Shown: positions 1 through 10,717 of the stretch, piece after piece
Layout of the letters: each line of letters starts with the position of its first letter
Position numbering within the stretch: the first letter of the stretch is position 1
NCBI GenBank assembly: GCA_032717465.1
Contig: CM064666.1
Coordinates: forward strand, 22,157,232 to 22,221,231
Direction: 5' to 3'
Length of the DNA: 64,000 nucleotides
Origin: Coenobita brevimanus
Lineage: Eukaryota > Arthropoda > Malacostraca > Decapoda > Coenobitidae
The notes under the pieces: model-generated
Databases searched by the model: none
What the model was told of the DNA's origin: nothing
What the model saw: the letters and a program-made list of their open reading frames with translations, nothing else
Position numbers and translations under genes: made by a program

Positions 1-578
1 CCCCTATATAATGAGCTCAGTCTCTGCATTAATTGCCACTTAGATCTACTCCTCATTTTGTTCACATCTGTCCTTCCCTGTACAGTTGTTATTATTGTGA
101 GTGCTCAGGAAGTCTCCAACCATCTAGCAGCTGTGTAATTTGAGTATAACTGTTATTGCATTTTTTCTTGTACTGTGTAGCGTAAGGTGTTAATTCTTAG
201 GCCTAGTGAGGTTTTTTGTAATTAATGTAAAGTTTTTTGGCAGTCATTATTAATAATATTTTTTATCTGTAATAATATATCTTGCATTCACTGAGTATTA
301 CCCAGTGTATTCACATTTCATCAGGGCTGACTTAGATAAATTTACTCTTGCTAATTTCGTGTTAAAAGAGGCTATTGCAGTTAACCATATATTTAACCTG
401 TTTCATTGCCATTACATTAATCTTATGAGTCCTGAATGTTTTGTTGTTAGTTTGAGCATTAAATTTTAACTTGTAATTTTACCTAACTCTTTTGTTTTGA
501 ACCTGGAACTTTACGGGACAGTAGTGATTTTTAGCATTCTCACTTAAAGTGTACATTATCTTTCTCTGTTCCGTAACA
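1..578 (+). repeat. 5' LTR of the Gypsy element, truncated by window start
   Basis: Base 1 aligns with base 5,531 of the 3' LTR, so about 225 bases of this LTR lie before the window. It ends GTAACA at 578, like its partner at 6,111. About 20 differences from the 3' copy are visible, including indels in T-runs. Confidence 0.9.
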
Positions 579-584
579 TAAATT

Positions 585-602
585 TGGCGACCTCTTATCA
601 GG
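585..602 (+). other. tRNA primer binding site
   Basis: TGGCGACC starts six bases after the 5' LTR end, the usual place and the usual TGG start for a site complementary to a tRNA 3' end. TGGCGACC is the start I associate with tRNA-Arg primers of mdg1/412-type elements, but the following bases were not matched to a tRNA, so the primer identity is tentative. Confidence 0.6.
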
Positions 603-659
603 ATATTCAGGATATTATCATAAGGATATTGCTTGATATTTTGTGACTGTGATTTATTC

Positions 660-2156
660 ATGATGTCAACTATTACTACACTTGATGAAGCCAAAGATTT
701 TTTGTCAAATGTGCAAACAGTGTGTGACGTAGAAAACAGAACAAAGAATGTACTTAAGCTTGTTGCTCAACAATTGGGAATTGTTGTTCGCTCTCATCAT
801 TTTAAAGATCAAATTGTCGACATGATTAATGAAAGCTTGTTTAATGTAACTCCTCCAAATGAGCAAACGCAGATTGAATTAGCTTAGTTACAGCTAGCCC
901 TGCAGGAGGCTCGTGTTAAGGAGGCTGAATTTCAGGCAAATGCTAAGGAGGAAGAGTTTCAGGCTCGTGTTAAGGAGGCTGAGTTTCAGGCACAAGTTGA
1001 ACTTGCTAGGATTCAGGCAGACCATAAGTATCCCATGAAACAAAGTGGAACTGGATCATCTAGCTCTAATGATTTTGATGTGGCTAAAAATGTTAAACTT
1101 GTCCCTCCATTTAATGAATCTGATTTAACTAAGTATTTTCAGTTGTTTGAGAGGGTAGCTCCAGGTTTTAATTGGCCCAAAGAGTATTGGCCAGTACCCC
1201 TTCAAACTGTTCTCACCGGTAAAGCTCAAGTAACTTATGCATCTTTGCCTCAGGATCAATCTGATAATTATGATGTAGTTAAGAGCTTGATTCTCAAGGC
1301 CTATGAGCTTGTTCCTGAAGCCTATAGAGTAAAATTTAGGACAACTTATAAACAAGATAAGCAATCCCATGTTGAGTATGCAAAAATCAAAGAAGATCTG
1401 TTAGAGCATTAGTTAAATTCTAAGAATGTGGATTCTGATTTCGGTAAATTTAAGTAGATGATTTTGCTGCAGGACTTCAAAAGGTGTGTTAATAAAGATG
1501 TAAGCCTATATCTTGATGAGAAAAGAATAGATAATTTGTCTGATGCTGCAGTTTTAGCTGATGAATATGTTCTCACTCACAAGAGATATTCTAAAGAAAA
1601 AGGGAAAGCTGAGAGTAAGTACGTTGCCTCTACTCAGAGTACAGGTAACAGGAAAGAGAATAAAGATGTTTCTCAGGAAGTAAATACCAGTTCCACCTCT
1701 AGATTTCAGAAAAGTAAATGTACTTATTGTAGTAAGCTTGGTCATACTACGGAGAAATGTTTCAGGAGACAGCGTGATGTGAACAAAATGGAGTCTTTAA
1801 ATATTCAGTCAATTGGTCTAGTGTCCACCCTTGAGAGTTCCCAGAATTCTTTAACCGAGTTACCTGAACCTGCTTTGAGGGGTAAATTAAATTCTCATGA
1901 TGAAGCTCCTCTTTTGAGCAGTAACGTGGGTGACACTCTCAAGAGTTCATGTGCTAATTTCCTGTCTGATGGGTTTGTCAGTCCTCTGGACAATATTGAC
2001 AGGAAATCAGTTAAAATATATCGTGATACAGGTGCTTGCCAATCCCTTATGCTGACCAGTGTTCTAGGCTCTAATGTTAATTCCTCTGATGAAACTGTAA
2101 TCTTACAAGGTGTAGGGAATAATTACTTCTCTGTCCCTCTGTGCAGACTGAATTAA
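660..2156 (+). pseudogene. gag: Gypsy gag plus start of protease (broken)
   Basis: Two adjacent ATGs at 660 and 663 open the frame. Residues from about 1,095 to 1,400 look like a Gypsy capsid of the type related to the SCAN domain: charged helices, a TGKAQ-like segment and an EAYR segment. A nucleocapsid knuckle, C-x2-C-x4-H-x4-C, lies at about 1,716-1,760. The aspartic protease motif DTGA is at 2,025-2,036. The frame is interrupted by TAG at 885-887, 1,410-1,412 and 1,455-1,457 and by TAA at 2,154-2,156. The coding character continues in the same frame across each of them, so they are nonsense changes and not gene boundaries. Each could come from a glutamine codon by one C to T change. The product would build the particle core and package the RNA. 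Confidence 0.85.
909..1010 (+). repeat. in-frame 54-bp duplication within gag
   Basis: The segment beginning GCTCGTGTTAAGGAGGCTGA at 909 recurs at 963 with one early change. It encodes a repeated KEAEFQA-type, charged, probably coiled-coil stretch. A period of 54 keeps the frame. Confidence 0.8.
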
Positions 2157-4055
2157 GAGTCTGGTTTTGTTAATGGTTCCGTTATGGTTGGGTTGGTTGA
2201 GACACTCCCAATGTCAGGTGTAACTTTCTTACTTGGAAATGATATTGGTAGAAGTCAAGTGTGTCCAGCTCCTCAGTTGTCTGGTGAGCCAGTGGCTGCA
2301 GCCCAGGATTGTGATGTCCCTGATGTGTTCCCTGCATGTGCTGTCACTAGGTCTAAGTCTAAAGTTACTGGTGACTTAGAGGATAATGATGATGATGATG
2401 TTATCCTAGCTGACACTATTCTTGCTAATTTGGACCACTCACCAGATGAGGCAGTACCCCGTAGTGTTAATAATTTGTCTCGTCAAGAGTTGGTTGAGTT
2501 GCAGGTTGCTGACCTTGAGTTGAAAGGTCTAGCTAACTCTGCTTGCAGTGAGGAAGAGTCAGCTGGTGCTTCTACTTGTTATTATATAAAGTCAGGAGTA
2601 CTTATGAGGAAGTGGAGACCCCCAACAGCATCAGCCGACTGTGAATGGGAGGTTGTACATCAAGTTGTCATCCCTAGTGTTTGTAGGCAGGATATCATTA
2701 GAGTGGCTCATGATTCCAGTTTGGCAGGACACCTTGGAGTGAGGAAGACTGTGGCACGCATTTTGAAACACTTCTACTGGCCAGGTATCTTCAGGAATGT
2801 TTCCTGGTATTGTAAGTCTTGTCACACCTGTCAAGTTGTGGGGAAGTGTAATCAGACCGAAAAGGTTGAACCTCTAGTTCCCATTCCTCCTTTTGAGGCG
2901 CCATTCACCCGTGTGTTGGTGGATATTGTGGGCCCTCTTCCTAATACTTCTTCAGGATTTTCTTATGTGTTGACCCTGATTGATATGGCTACTCGTTATC
3001 CTGAAGCCATTCCACTTAGAAATATCTCAGCAAAGAACGTGGTTAAGGAAATGCTAGGGTTCTTCACAAAGTTTGGTCTGCCCAAGGAGGTACAGTCAGA
3101 CCGGGGAAGTAATTTCATGTCAAATGTTTTCAAGCAGTCTCTGAAAGAGTTGGGCATCACCCAGATCACGTCTTCAGCTTACCATCCCCAGACCCAAGGA
3201 GCGTTGGAGAGATATCACCAATCACTCAAATCAATGCTCAAGAAATACTGTTTGGAACATCAGAAAGACTGGGATAAAGGTCTTCCATTCGTTGTATTTG
3301 CCGCAAGAGAATCTCCAAATGAATCACTGGGCTTCTCACCTTTTGAACTACTGTTTGGCCATGAAGTAAGAGGACCCCTTAAGCTACTCAAGGAATACTG
3401 GCTGTCGGAGGAAGATGACGTCAACCTGCTGGAGTATGTGATGAAGTTCAAAGAATGGCTGTCCACTGCTTTACAGCTGGCGAGAGAGAATTTAGGAGCT
3501 GCTCAGGAGAAGATGAAGACTTGGTATGATAAGAAGTCCAGGTTACGCCACTTTCAGCCAGGAGATCAGGTTTTGATTCTGCTACCGGTTCATGGGCAAC
3601 CTCTTCAAGCCAAGTTTAGTGGTCCTTATTTCGTGGAGAAGAAACTCAGTGATGTCAACTATGTCATCGCCACACCAGATCGTAGAAAGAACAAGCAACT
3701 TTGTCACATCAACATGCTAAAGTTATATCACAGGCGGGACGAAAATAATCCAGTCTGCAATGTAGCTGTTCCACCCGAGTCTGCAAGTGAAGCTCTCCCA
3801 TGCAGTATGAGCCTGAGTGATAGTTTGGGGAAGAATCCTGATATCATGAATGATCTCCAGACTAAGCTTTCTCATCTAGCTCCCGAGGAAAGGCAGGAGT
3901 TTTCGGCATTACTGCATGATTACCCGCAATTGTTCTGTGCCACTCCAGGAAGAACCACTGTGTTGATGCATGATGTCGATGTTGGAGACGCAAAGGCAAT
4001 TAAACTGCCTCCTTACCGTGTGAACCCAGTGAAAGTTCCTCTCATCCAGAAGTAG
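2157..4055 (+). pseudogene. pol: Gypsy pol: protease end and integrase
   Basis: This continues the gag frame after the TAA at 2,154. An H2C2 zinc-binding region lies at about 2,710-2,835 (HLGVRKT ... CKSCHTC). The catalytic core follows at about 2,900-3,240, with first Asp in VDIVGP, second in SDRGSN and Glu in ALERYHQ. The GPY/F module (GPYF at 3,621-3,632) and a basic tail follow. After about 3,840 the sequence becomes the N-terminal part of RT (PEERQEF ... PPYRVNP). The block ends at a TAG (4,053-4,055) that falls in the middle of an RT segment, so it is a nonsense change. Integrase inserts the cDNA into chromosomal DNA. Its place before RT is unusual for Ty3/Gypsy. Confidence 0.85.
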
Positions 4056-5244
4056 CTTGGCTACCTCTTGGACCACAAGATGATTGAGCCCTGTCAGAGC
4101 GAGTGGAGTTCTCCTGTCACTCTAGTCTCTAAGCCAGGTGGGTCACAGCGGCTTTGCATTGACTACAGACGTGTTAATCAGATAACCAAAACAGACACTT
4201 ACCCTCTCCCTCGTGTGGAAGATTGCATACACAAGATCGGAAAGGCTAGGTACGTAAGTAAGTTTGATTTGTTAAAGGGATACTGGCAAGTACCTATGAC
4301 TGAACGTGCTAGGGAGATCTCATGTTTTGTAACACTAGGAAAGACTTTTGCATGTTCTGTAATGCCATATGGTATGAAGAATGCATCAGCCACATTTCAG
4401 AAGCTCATGAATGTTGTAACAGAGAGTTTGGCAGAGTGTGTTGTTTATATTGATGATGTATATATCTTCAGTGACAACTGGAAAGATCACCTATACCATG
4501 TCAGTAAATTTCTTGAGCGTTTGGTTCAGGCTAATCTTGTAGCTAATTTATCAAAGTGTGAGTTTGGTCAAGTTAAAGTTCAGTACCTTGGGTACGTGAT
4601 TGGTGATGGACATGTTGCACCACCAGCAGCTAAGGTTCAGGTTATAAGTGATCTTCCCAGACCTAAAAGTAGGAAAGAGCTACAAAGATTTTTGGGAATG
4701 GTAGGTTATTACAGGAGATTTGTTCTTAACTTTTCACTTCTTGTATCACCACTTACAGACCTACTGAAAAAGGGAGTTAAATTTGTCTGGACCGATAACT
4801 GTGAATCCTCTTTCAACAAACTTAAAGCTATCCTATTAAGTCAGCCAGTGCTCGCTACTCCAAATTTTGCTAAGCCTTTTAATATGTCTGTTGATGCAAG
4901 TGATACAGGAGCTGGGGCTGTTTTGCTGCAAGAGGATGATCAGGGTATTGAACACCCTGTATCTTATTACAGTAAGAAGTTCACCTCAAAAGAACTACTC
5001 AACTATTGAGAAAGAGCTTTTGGCCTTGATTTTGGGTTTACAGCATTTTTTATTTTATTTGTGTTCTGGTTTTGACCCCATAGTCATTTATACCAATCAT
5101 AACCCACTGAAATTCCATAGTAAGTTTAAAGATAAAAATCAGAGATTGACAAGATGGAGTCTACTTCTTCAGGAGCATTCATTAGACATACAACATGTCA
5201 AGGGGAAAGAAGATGTTATTGCAGATTGCTTATCTAGACTTTAG
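4056..5244 (+). pseudogene. pol: Gypsy pol: reverse transcriptase and RNase H
   Basis: The RT palm is recognisable by CIDYRRVN, FDLLKGYWQ and the catalytic YIDD at 4,446-4,457, followed by FLGMVGYYRRF and the RNase H start VDASDTGAGAVL near 4,890. An indel at about 4,990-5,000 shifts the frame: the original frame meets TGA at 5,007, while the RNase H end (YSTIEKELLAL, then HVKGKEDVIADCLSRL) continues in the next frame to TAG at 5,242. The 3' LTR follows 61 bases later with no room for an integrase, which confirms the unusual gene order. Confidence 0.9.
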
Positions 5245-5296
5245 ACAGATTAATTTAGAGTAATAAGAAATTTCCTTTGTAAATTTCTTTTTCTTT

Positions 5297-5305
5297 GTGG
5301 GGAGG
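5297..5305 (+). other. polypurine tract
   Basis: TGTGGGGAGG lies directly before the 3' LTR TGTTACATAG, the normal position for the plus-strand primer. Confidence 0.8.
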
Positions 5306-6107
5306 TGTTACATAGCCTATGATTTCATCATCCTTTGTGTAATTCTAACGTACAGTATGCTGCATGTTTGATCACGAGCGTGTTTTACCTCACTCCCCCC
5401 GCCCTCCCTTATGCCCTCCCTATAGTAGAGTAAGTCGTTCTTTCTGTTGTTCAGAGCAGGAGTGCCAACTCTTTGTTCCCTATGGCTTCATTTGCGCGTC
5501 CTTCTTACAAGTTGTATCAAGCTCTGCCGGCCCGTATATAATGAGCTCAGTCTCTGCATTAATTGCCACTTAGATCTAATCCTCATTTTGTTCACATCTC
5601 TGTCCTCCTCTGTACAGTTGTTATTATTGTGAGTGCTCAGGAAGTCTCCAACCATCAAGCAGCTGTATAATTTGAGTATAACTGTTATTGCATTTTTTCT
5701 TGTACTGTGTAGCGTAAGGTGTTAATTCTTAGGCCTAGTGAGGTTTTTTGTAATTAATGTAAAGTTTTTGTGTCAGTCATTATTAATAATATTTTGTATC
5801 TGTAATAATATATCTTGCATTCACCGAGTATTTCCCAGTGTATTCTCATTTTATCAGGGCTGACTTAGATAAATTTACTCTTGCTAATTTCGTGTTAATA
5901 GAGTCTATTGCAGTTAACCATATATTTAACCTGTTTCTTTGCCATTACATTATCCTCATGAGTCCTGAATGTTTTGTTGTTAGTTTGAGCATTAAACTTT
6001 AACTTGTAATTTTACCTAACTCTTTTGTTTTGAACCTGGAACTTTACGGGACAGTAGTGATTTTTAGTATTCTCACTTAAAGTGTACATTATCTTTCTCT
6101 GTTCCGT

Positions 6108-6111
<4 letters not shown>
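5306..6111 (+). repeat. 3' LTR of the Gypsy element (806 bp)
   Basis: Starts TGTTACATAG after the polypurine tract and ends GTAACA, giving TG...CA termini. The last 581 bases match the 5' LTR at window start. A TATATAA at about 5,535 is a plausible core promoter. It runs directly into (AT)n. Confidence 0.9.

Positions 6112-6203
<92 letters not shown>
6111..6203. repeat. (AT)n-(CA)n microsatellite
   Basis: About 75 bases of AT dinucleotides followed by about 18 bases of CA, between the Gypsy 3' LTR and the A-tail of the next LINE. Confidence 0.97.
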
Positions 6204-6230
6204 GCGTATACACAATAGGGCTGCAGATAA

Positions 6231-8279
6231 TTTTTTTTTTTATGCGAGAAAGATGGAACCAAAGGCCATCAGCCCGCAATAACAGTTCCCTCCAAGAGAA
6301 AAACAAAATACAATAAAGAGCCAAATTCAAGATCCAATCATTTCGAGATGCCTGGACACACTGCGCTTGAAAGACCTTAGATCATAGGAAGCAGGAAGTA
6401 CAGACAGAGCTGACCTGTTGCATAAATGAAGGACTGGGAGTAACGGTTAACTCTTGCATTAGAGAGTTGGACAGAAAAGGGATGAGACTTTGCTGCTAGA
6501 CGAGTCCCACACGCCCGTCGTAGAGGTTTAGGAAAGCATGGAGACAGTTCAGAAGAGCAGTGACCATTAAAGTAGCGATAGAAAAGAGATAAAGATGCAA
6601 CAGTGCGGCGAAGAGACAGAGATTGAAGGGAGTCAGTAAGAGGAGAAGAGTTAATGAGACGAAAAGCCTTTGACTCCACCCTATTGAGAAGAGCTGTATG
6701 TGGGGAGCCTCCCTACACATGAGAGTTGTACTCCACACAGGGGTGGATAAAACCCCTGTATAGAGTCAACAATTGTACAGGGGTAAAGAAAGAACGGAGT
6801 CGGCTTAGCACACCTAATCTCTTGGAAGCAGATTTTACAAGAAATGTAATATGTTCTTTCCAAGATATATGAAAACCCAAGCATGTTCAAGGATGATGCA
6901 GGATTAAGCTGAATATTATTAAACATTAGTGGGTATACCTGTGGAAGATTTTGTCGGGTTGATAGGTGTAAGAACTGAGTCTTAGATGCATTAAAAACAA
7001 CCAGATTATTTTTACCCCAGTCAGAGATACGAGCCAAGTCAGACATTAGGTGTGACATAGCCTCATCCCTTGTTTGTCGAAGTAACTGCTGAGATGGGTG
7101 TTGCGGGAATAGAATGGAAAGGTGAAAGGTGGAGTCATCAGCGTATGAGGGGATAGGGTTAGATATACAGCTTAGAAGGTCATTGATGAATAAAAGGAAG
7201 AGAGTTGGTGATAGGACAGAGCCCTAAGGAACACCATTGTTGATAGATCTAGGAGAAGAACGATGGCCGTCTCCAACACCGGCTATAGAACGACCAGAAA
7301 GGAAGCTATCGATGAAGGCACAGATAGAAGGATGGAAACCGTAAGAGGGCAGTTTGGATATTAAAGATTTATGCCAGACTCGATCGAAGGCCTTTGAGAT
7401 GTCAAGTGCAATGGCAAAGCTTTCGCCAAAGTCCCGAAAGGAGGATGACCAGGAGTCTGAAAGGTAGGTGAGAAGATCGCCAGTGGAGAGTCCCTGACGG
7501 AACCCATACTGACGATCAGAAAGAAGGTTGTGACAGGAAAGATGCCTTAAAATTTTTCTGTTGAGAATTGACTCAAAAAGTTTTGAGATACAGGACGTTA
7601 AAGCAATTGGAGGATAGTTGGAGGGTTGGGAGTGGTCACCCTTCTTTGGAACTGGCTGAATGAGAGCAAACTTCCAGCAAGAAGGAAAGGTACAAGTTGA
7701 CAGACAAAGGCGAACGAGTTTGCCTAGGCAGGGTGTAAGCACAGAAGCACAGTTCCTGAGAACAAGAGGGACTCCATCAGGCCCACATGCATTGTTAGTA
7801 TTGACGCCAGTGATGGCAGAAAATACATCAGCTGAAGACATTTTAATGTCAGCCATGAGGAAGTCAGAGGGTGGAAGTGATGGAGGAACAGCACCGGGAT
7901 TGTCTAAGGTGGAATTGGATGAGAAAGTCTGCGTGAAGAGATCTGCTTTATCAGTAGAAGAAATAGCTACAGAACCATCAAAGTAGAAAAGAGGAGGGAA
8001 GGATGATGAGATAAAGTTGTTAGAAAGGTTTTTGGCAAGGTGCCAGAAGGAGCGGGAAGAATTCGAGTTGGAGAGTTGAGAGCATTTAGTACGGATGAAA
8101 TTATTTTTAGCAGAGCGAAGAACAGACTTAGCAATATTCCGGGCAGAAACGTAAAGATGATGTGATTCAGGGGTGGGTTGGCTCTGGTACCTTTTGTAGG
8201 CCCTCTCCTTGTTGCGGACAGCATTTGAACAAGCGTGATTAAACCAAGGCTTTCTTGCATTAGACAAAGGATACGAGAA
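6231..8279 (-). mobile_element. Jockey/I-group LINE, 5'-truncated copy A
   Basis: The 3' end is marked by an A-tail (T-run at 6,231-6,241 on the plus strand). Similarity to the related copy at 26,480-29,020 stops at 8,279, so about the first third, including the endonuclease, is missing, the usual outcome of target-primed reverse transcription. The group assignment rests on RT motifs and on the absence of RNase H, and is approximate. Confidence 0.85.
6374..8267 (-). pseudogene. LINE copy A reverse transcriptase (broken)
   Basis: From 8,267 downward the frame shows CGPDGVP, FALIQPVPKKGD, the finger-palm segment QYGFRQGLSTGD, then ALDISKAFDRVWH. A TAG at 7,224-7,226 interrupts GVP-GSVLSP, where glutamine is usual, and the same frame continues to the catalytic YADD (7,134-7,145). 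It holds until a frameshift near 6,870. The C-terminal thumb-like region (CVEY ... SKAFRLINSSPL) finishes at about 6,374. Unlike the two related copies in the inverted arms, this copy keeps YADD. Confidence 0.85.
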
Positions 8280-8319
8280 CTAGATGGTTGCAAATGCTGG
8301 AAGACACACTACATAATAT

Positions 8320-8480
8320 AATGTGTTAGAAAAATTTACCAGTGCATTCATGATAACAGCCAATATAGATAAGGCTGTGAAAGTTTTTAGAACAACTGGT
8401 TTGTGGCCTTTCAGTGATGACATCTTTTGAAATGAGGATTTTATAGCAGCAACATTAAATGAGAACATTCTGATGCAAAT
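8320..8480 (+). pseudogene. pogo/Tigger-like transposase C-terminal remnant
   Basis: One frame gives a segment with AVKVFRTTGLWPFSDDIF, a TGA, then NEDFIAAT. This resembles the GFRxTGIWPFNxDIFxxxDF block at the end of the DDE domain of pogo/Tigger-type transposases. Nothing upstream is intact and no terminal repeats were found. It adjoins the truncated 5' end of the LINE. Confidence 0.6.
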
Positions 8481-8699
8481 ACTGTAGTTCTAAAGCATCT
8501 ACACAAAGTAGTCGACTCTATTAACAATAGAGTGGACACAAATCATAATCAGGCAACCTTGGGTGCTCGAAGCAATAATCTCAGCATCAAATGATATTTC
8601 CTCAGATCCTCAGTATCAGAATTATCAAACTGGAGCATCAGCAGACATCTTAATTTAGTGTCTATCTTTTTGCACTTCTATATGGCGTCGATGTGTTTG
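8481..8699. other. unassigned AT-rich stretch
   Basis: No frame, repeat or motif recognised. It may be the rest of the pogo-like element. Confidence 0.4.
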
Positions 8700-8880
8700 A
8701 TCAATCTTCACCCAAGCGCTCGGTCCGGTGGTTTTGGTTGTTTTTTACGGCCGGATGCCCCTAACGCCAACCCTACCCATTTATCCAGACTTGGGGCTAG
8801 CACCGAGTTGAACTGTCTTGCCCCTCTGTGGCTGAGGGAGAGCTTTACATTTGACTGCCTCTAACAGGCCCCCTTAGTAT
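8700..8880. repeat. probable dispersed repeat
   Basis: The stretch around CGGCCGGATGCCCCTAACG, CCATTTATCCAGACTTGGGG and GCACCGAGTTGAACTG resembles a repeat consensus seen in many fish and crustacean sequences. The family is not named here with certainty. Confidence 0.4.
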
Positions 8881-8908
8881 TGTCCCACGTGGCTGAGGCA
8901 CGCACCCC

Positions 8909-9175
8909 ATTTTGTCAGGTGCATCCCTAGGGACAAAAGTCATGTACAGTACCTATTGTTCTGTGCATCGCTCATTGTTAATTCAGGTCATCCTTTATTT
9001 TGTATGCCACTCCCTGCTGCAGGTGTGCATAAGTTAAGCTTCAGTATTTAATCATTTTGTCAGGTGCATCCCTGAGGTAAAAAGTCAGTTACCTATTGTT
9101 CTGTGTATCGATCAGTTTTAATTCAGGTCATCCTTTGTTCTGTGTGTGTGCCTTTTTGCGGGTGTGCATAAAAGA
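8909..9175. repeat. imperfect tandem duplication, period about 145 bp
   Basis: TTTTGTCAGGTGCATCCCT starts at 8,910 and again at 9,055. The two units share CCTATTGTTCTGTG, AATTCAGGTCATCCTTT and GGTGTGCATAA in order, with substitutions and small indels. Confidence 0.85.
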
Positions 9176-9260
9176 CCTCGACCCTTTGCGTTTCTCTATC
9201 ATTCTGAAGATATACGAAAGTACTCATTGTCTCTCCTTTCATTTCTCCTGTGGTTATTTT

Positions 9261-9383
<123 letters not shown>

Positions 9384-9429
9384 TAGACAGATAGAGAGAT
9401 AGATATACATGTATATTTGTATATTGGAT

Positions 9430-9758
9430 AAGCAATACCAGTGTTGCAACGAACAGCATTTTTATAATGCTCAGACGTTCCGACATATTCATCAATGTTA
9501 TCATCAGTGGATCTAAAAAGATAAGAACAACCTGTAAGGTACTTAAATTCTTAATGCTTAAAAAAACTAATTGACCTTGAGCTAATCGTACTTATATGAA
9601 AAAGGAAAGAAAACGTAGTGTTAAATGGCAAAAGGGACTTAGCTGCACAATATATTCAAAGAGATAGCAGACTGACAATTGTTTAGGACCGGTTTTCGTT
9701 TATAAACATGAATGGATTCTAGTATTCTTAGATTCTTAATGGTACATGTGTCTATTAT
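9430..9758 (-). mobile_element. Penelope-like element 3' remnant
   Basis: On the minus strand a frame from 9,758 to a TAA at 9,639 contains LRILESIHVYKRKPVLNN followed by CQSA. This resembles the C-terminal end of the GIY-YIG endonuclease of Penelope-like elements, with the invariant Glu and Asn positions. It is followed by about 200 bases of 3' sequence reaching the (TA)n array. Only the last 40 codons survive. The assignment rests on a short motif. Confidence 0.55.
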
Positions 9759-9806
9759 TCAGAAATTCTTGGGATCAACAGAAGTGTCACAATGATATGA
9801 ATGATC

Positions 9807-9921
9807 CCTCACCGCTGATGCTCTTAAACCCATAGCTTTCAAGCTAAGGATTGACGAGCACAGAGGTCAGTCGAGCAGGTCGGGTCTCCCTGCGAGCGAC
9901 CCTCCTCACTCAGCGGTGAGG
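9807..9921. repeat. 12-bp perfect inverted repeat with 91-bp loop
   Basis: CCTCACCGCTGA at 9,807-9,818 is the exact reverse complement of TCAGCGGTGAGG at 9,910-9,921. The loop is GC-rich near its end. No function known. Confidence 0.7.
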
Positions 9922-10118
9922 AAACATTCATTTCTCGAACACTTGCTGGTTTATAATTTAAGAAACAATGCGGGAAAGAAATTGAGGTCAAATTTTACAC
10001 ATTGCCGTCATCTGATTTTCGACTTTTCATTAACATTTTCTAGTAGAATTGGTCATTCTAAGAATCTTTTCTTCTATGGCATTTCTCTCGCAAATTGATA
10101 ATAAACGAGTTAAACGCG

Positions 10119-10408
10119 ACTTCCGCCAATCACAATCACAGATAGGTGGTATTATTTCGTACTTACACCCAACTCACTGACAACAAAAGTGGCTAACTCA
10201 CCTTATACTTTACTCAATTCTAAGCATTTTTTCTTGTATGACACTTCCGTCTTAAATCAACCGTTGATGAGTTATGCAGTTTATTACACATTATTTTCTA
10301 TGGGAGAGATTTTCCCTGCCGTGGTCGGACAATTGTGTGTGTTCGTTGGTGCGTGTTATGTGTGTGGGTGGATAAAGCGCATGCGTGGCACATGAATCAG
10401 CCAATCAC
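10119..10408. promoter_or_regulatory. possible promoter: ETS-like, two CCAAT and an NRF1-type site
   Basis: ACTTCCG (ETS-like on the minus strand) sits next to CCAAT at 10,126-10,130. GCGCATGCGT at 10,377-10,386 matches the NRF1 core, and CCAAT follows at 10,401-10,405. Such clusters are typical of housekeeping promoters. This is the only part of the window outside the large ORFs that looks like ordinary host regulatory DNA. No transcript is proven. Confidence 0.3.
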
Positions 10409-10564
10409 AAAGTAGAATTTCAAATGTCCCATGCTAGGGCTCGCAAGACGCAAGATTTGAAAGTGAGTTCGTCTCCAACCATAGACTGGGAAGCCAGCAA
10501 AATTTATTACTTCACTGCTATTTCACAGTTCTACCAGCAAGATAAAACTGTTGCCTTTGTGTGA

Positions 10565-10717
10565 TCGCATGGTGTTTTACCTTCAACAGGAACAAAGTAC
10601 CCAAATCAAGGCAAAAGTCTCATTTTACGTGAGGATCAGATAGTGTTGCACTGCCGCCCGTCACCAGTTGCCATAACAGCTACAGACGACTCTTCAGATG
10701 CAGACGAGGAACTGTAA
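10565..10717 (+). other. possible small host exon downstream of the promoter-like cluster
   Basis: A 50-codon open stretch ends in an acidic tail, TDDSSDADEEL, at TAA 10,715-10,717. A plausible acceptor (CCTTCAACAG, ending 10,589) lies inside it and a plausible donor (GTAAAT, 10,726) follows. There is no ATG, so it could only be an internal or last exon. I do not recognise the protein. This could be chance. Confidence 0.2.

Larger units (their letters stand above)
1..6111 (+). mobile_element. Ty3/Gypsy LTR retrotransposon, Gmr1-like domain order
   Basis: The element has two LTRs, a primer binding site, a single broken gag-pol frame and a polypurine tract. The order read from the sequence is capsid, CCHC knuckle, protease, integrase, reverse transcriptase, RNase H, then the 3' LTR. 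Integrase therefore precedes RT, which is the copia order, yet the integrase has a GPY/F module and the RT-RNase H is Gypsy-like. Among Ty3/Gypsy elements this arrangement is known from the Gmr1 clade. The frame stays in register from 660 to about 4,990 and is interrupted by five in-frame stops (885, 1410, 1455, 2154, 4053), with one indel near 4,995, so this copy is dead as sequenced. By eye the LTRs are about 96-97% identical over their shared 580 bases, so the insertion is moderately old. No TSD can be defined: the 5' flank is outside the window and the 3' flank is (AT)n. Confidence 0.9.

Noticed and set aside
6012..6330. ORFs of alternating Tyr-Ile at this and other AT arrays (9,199-9,504; 16,135-16,560; 18,000-18,356; 22,866-23,126)
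   Set aside because: They are translations of (AT)n and neighbouring microsatellites with no family features.
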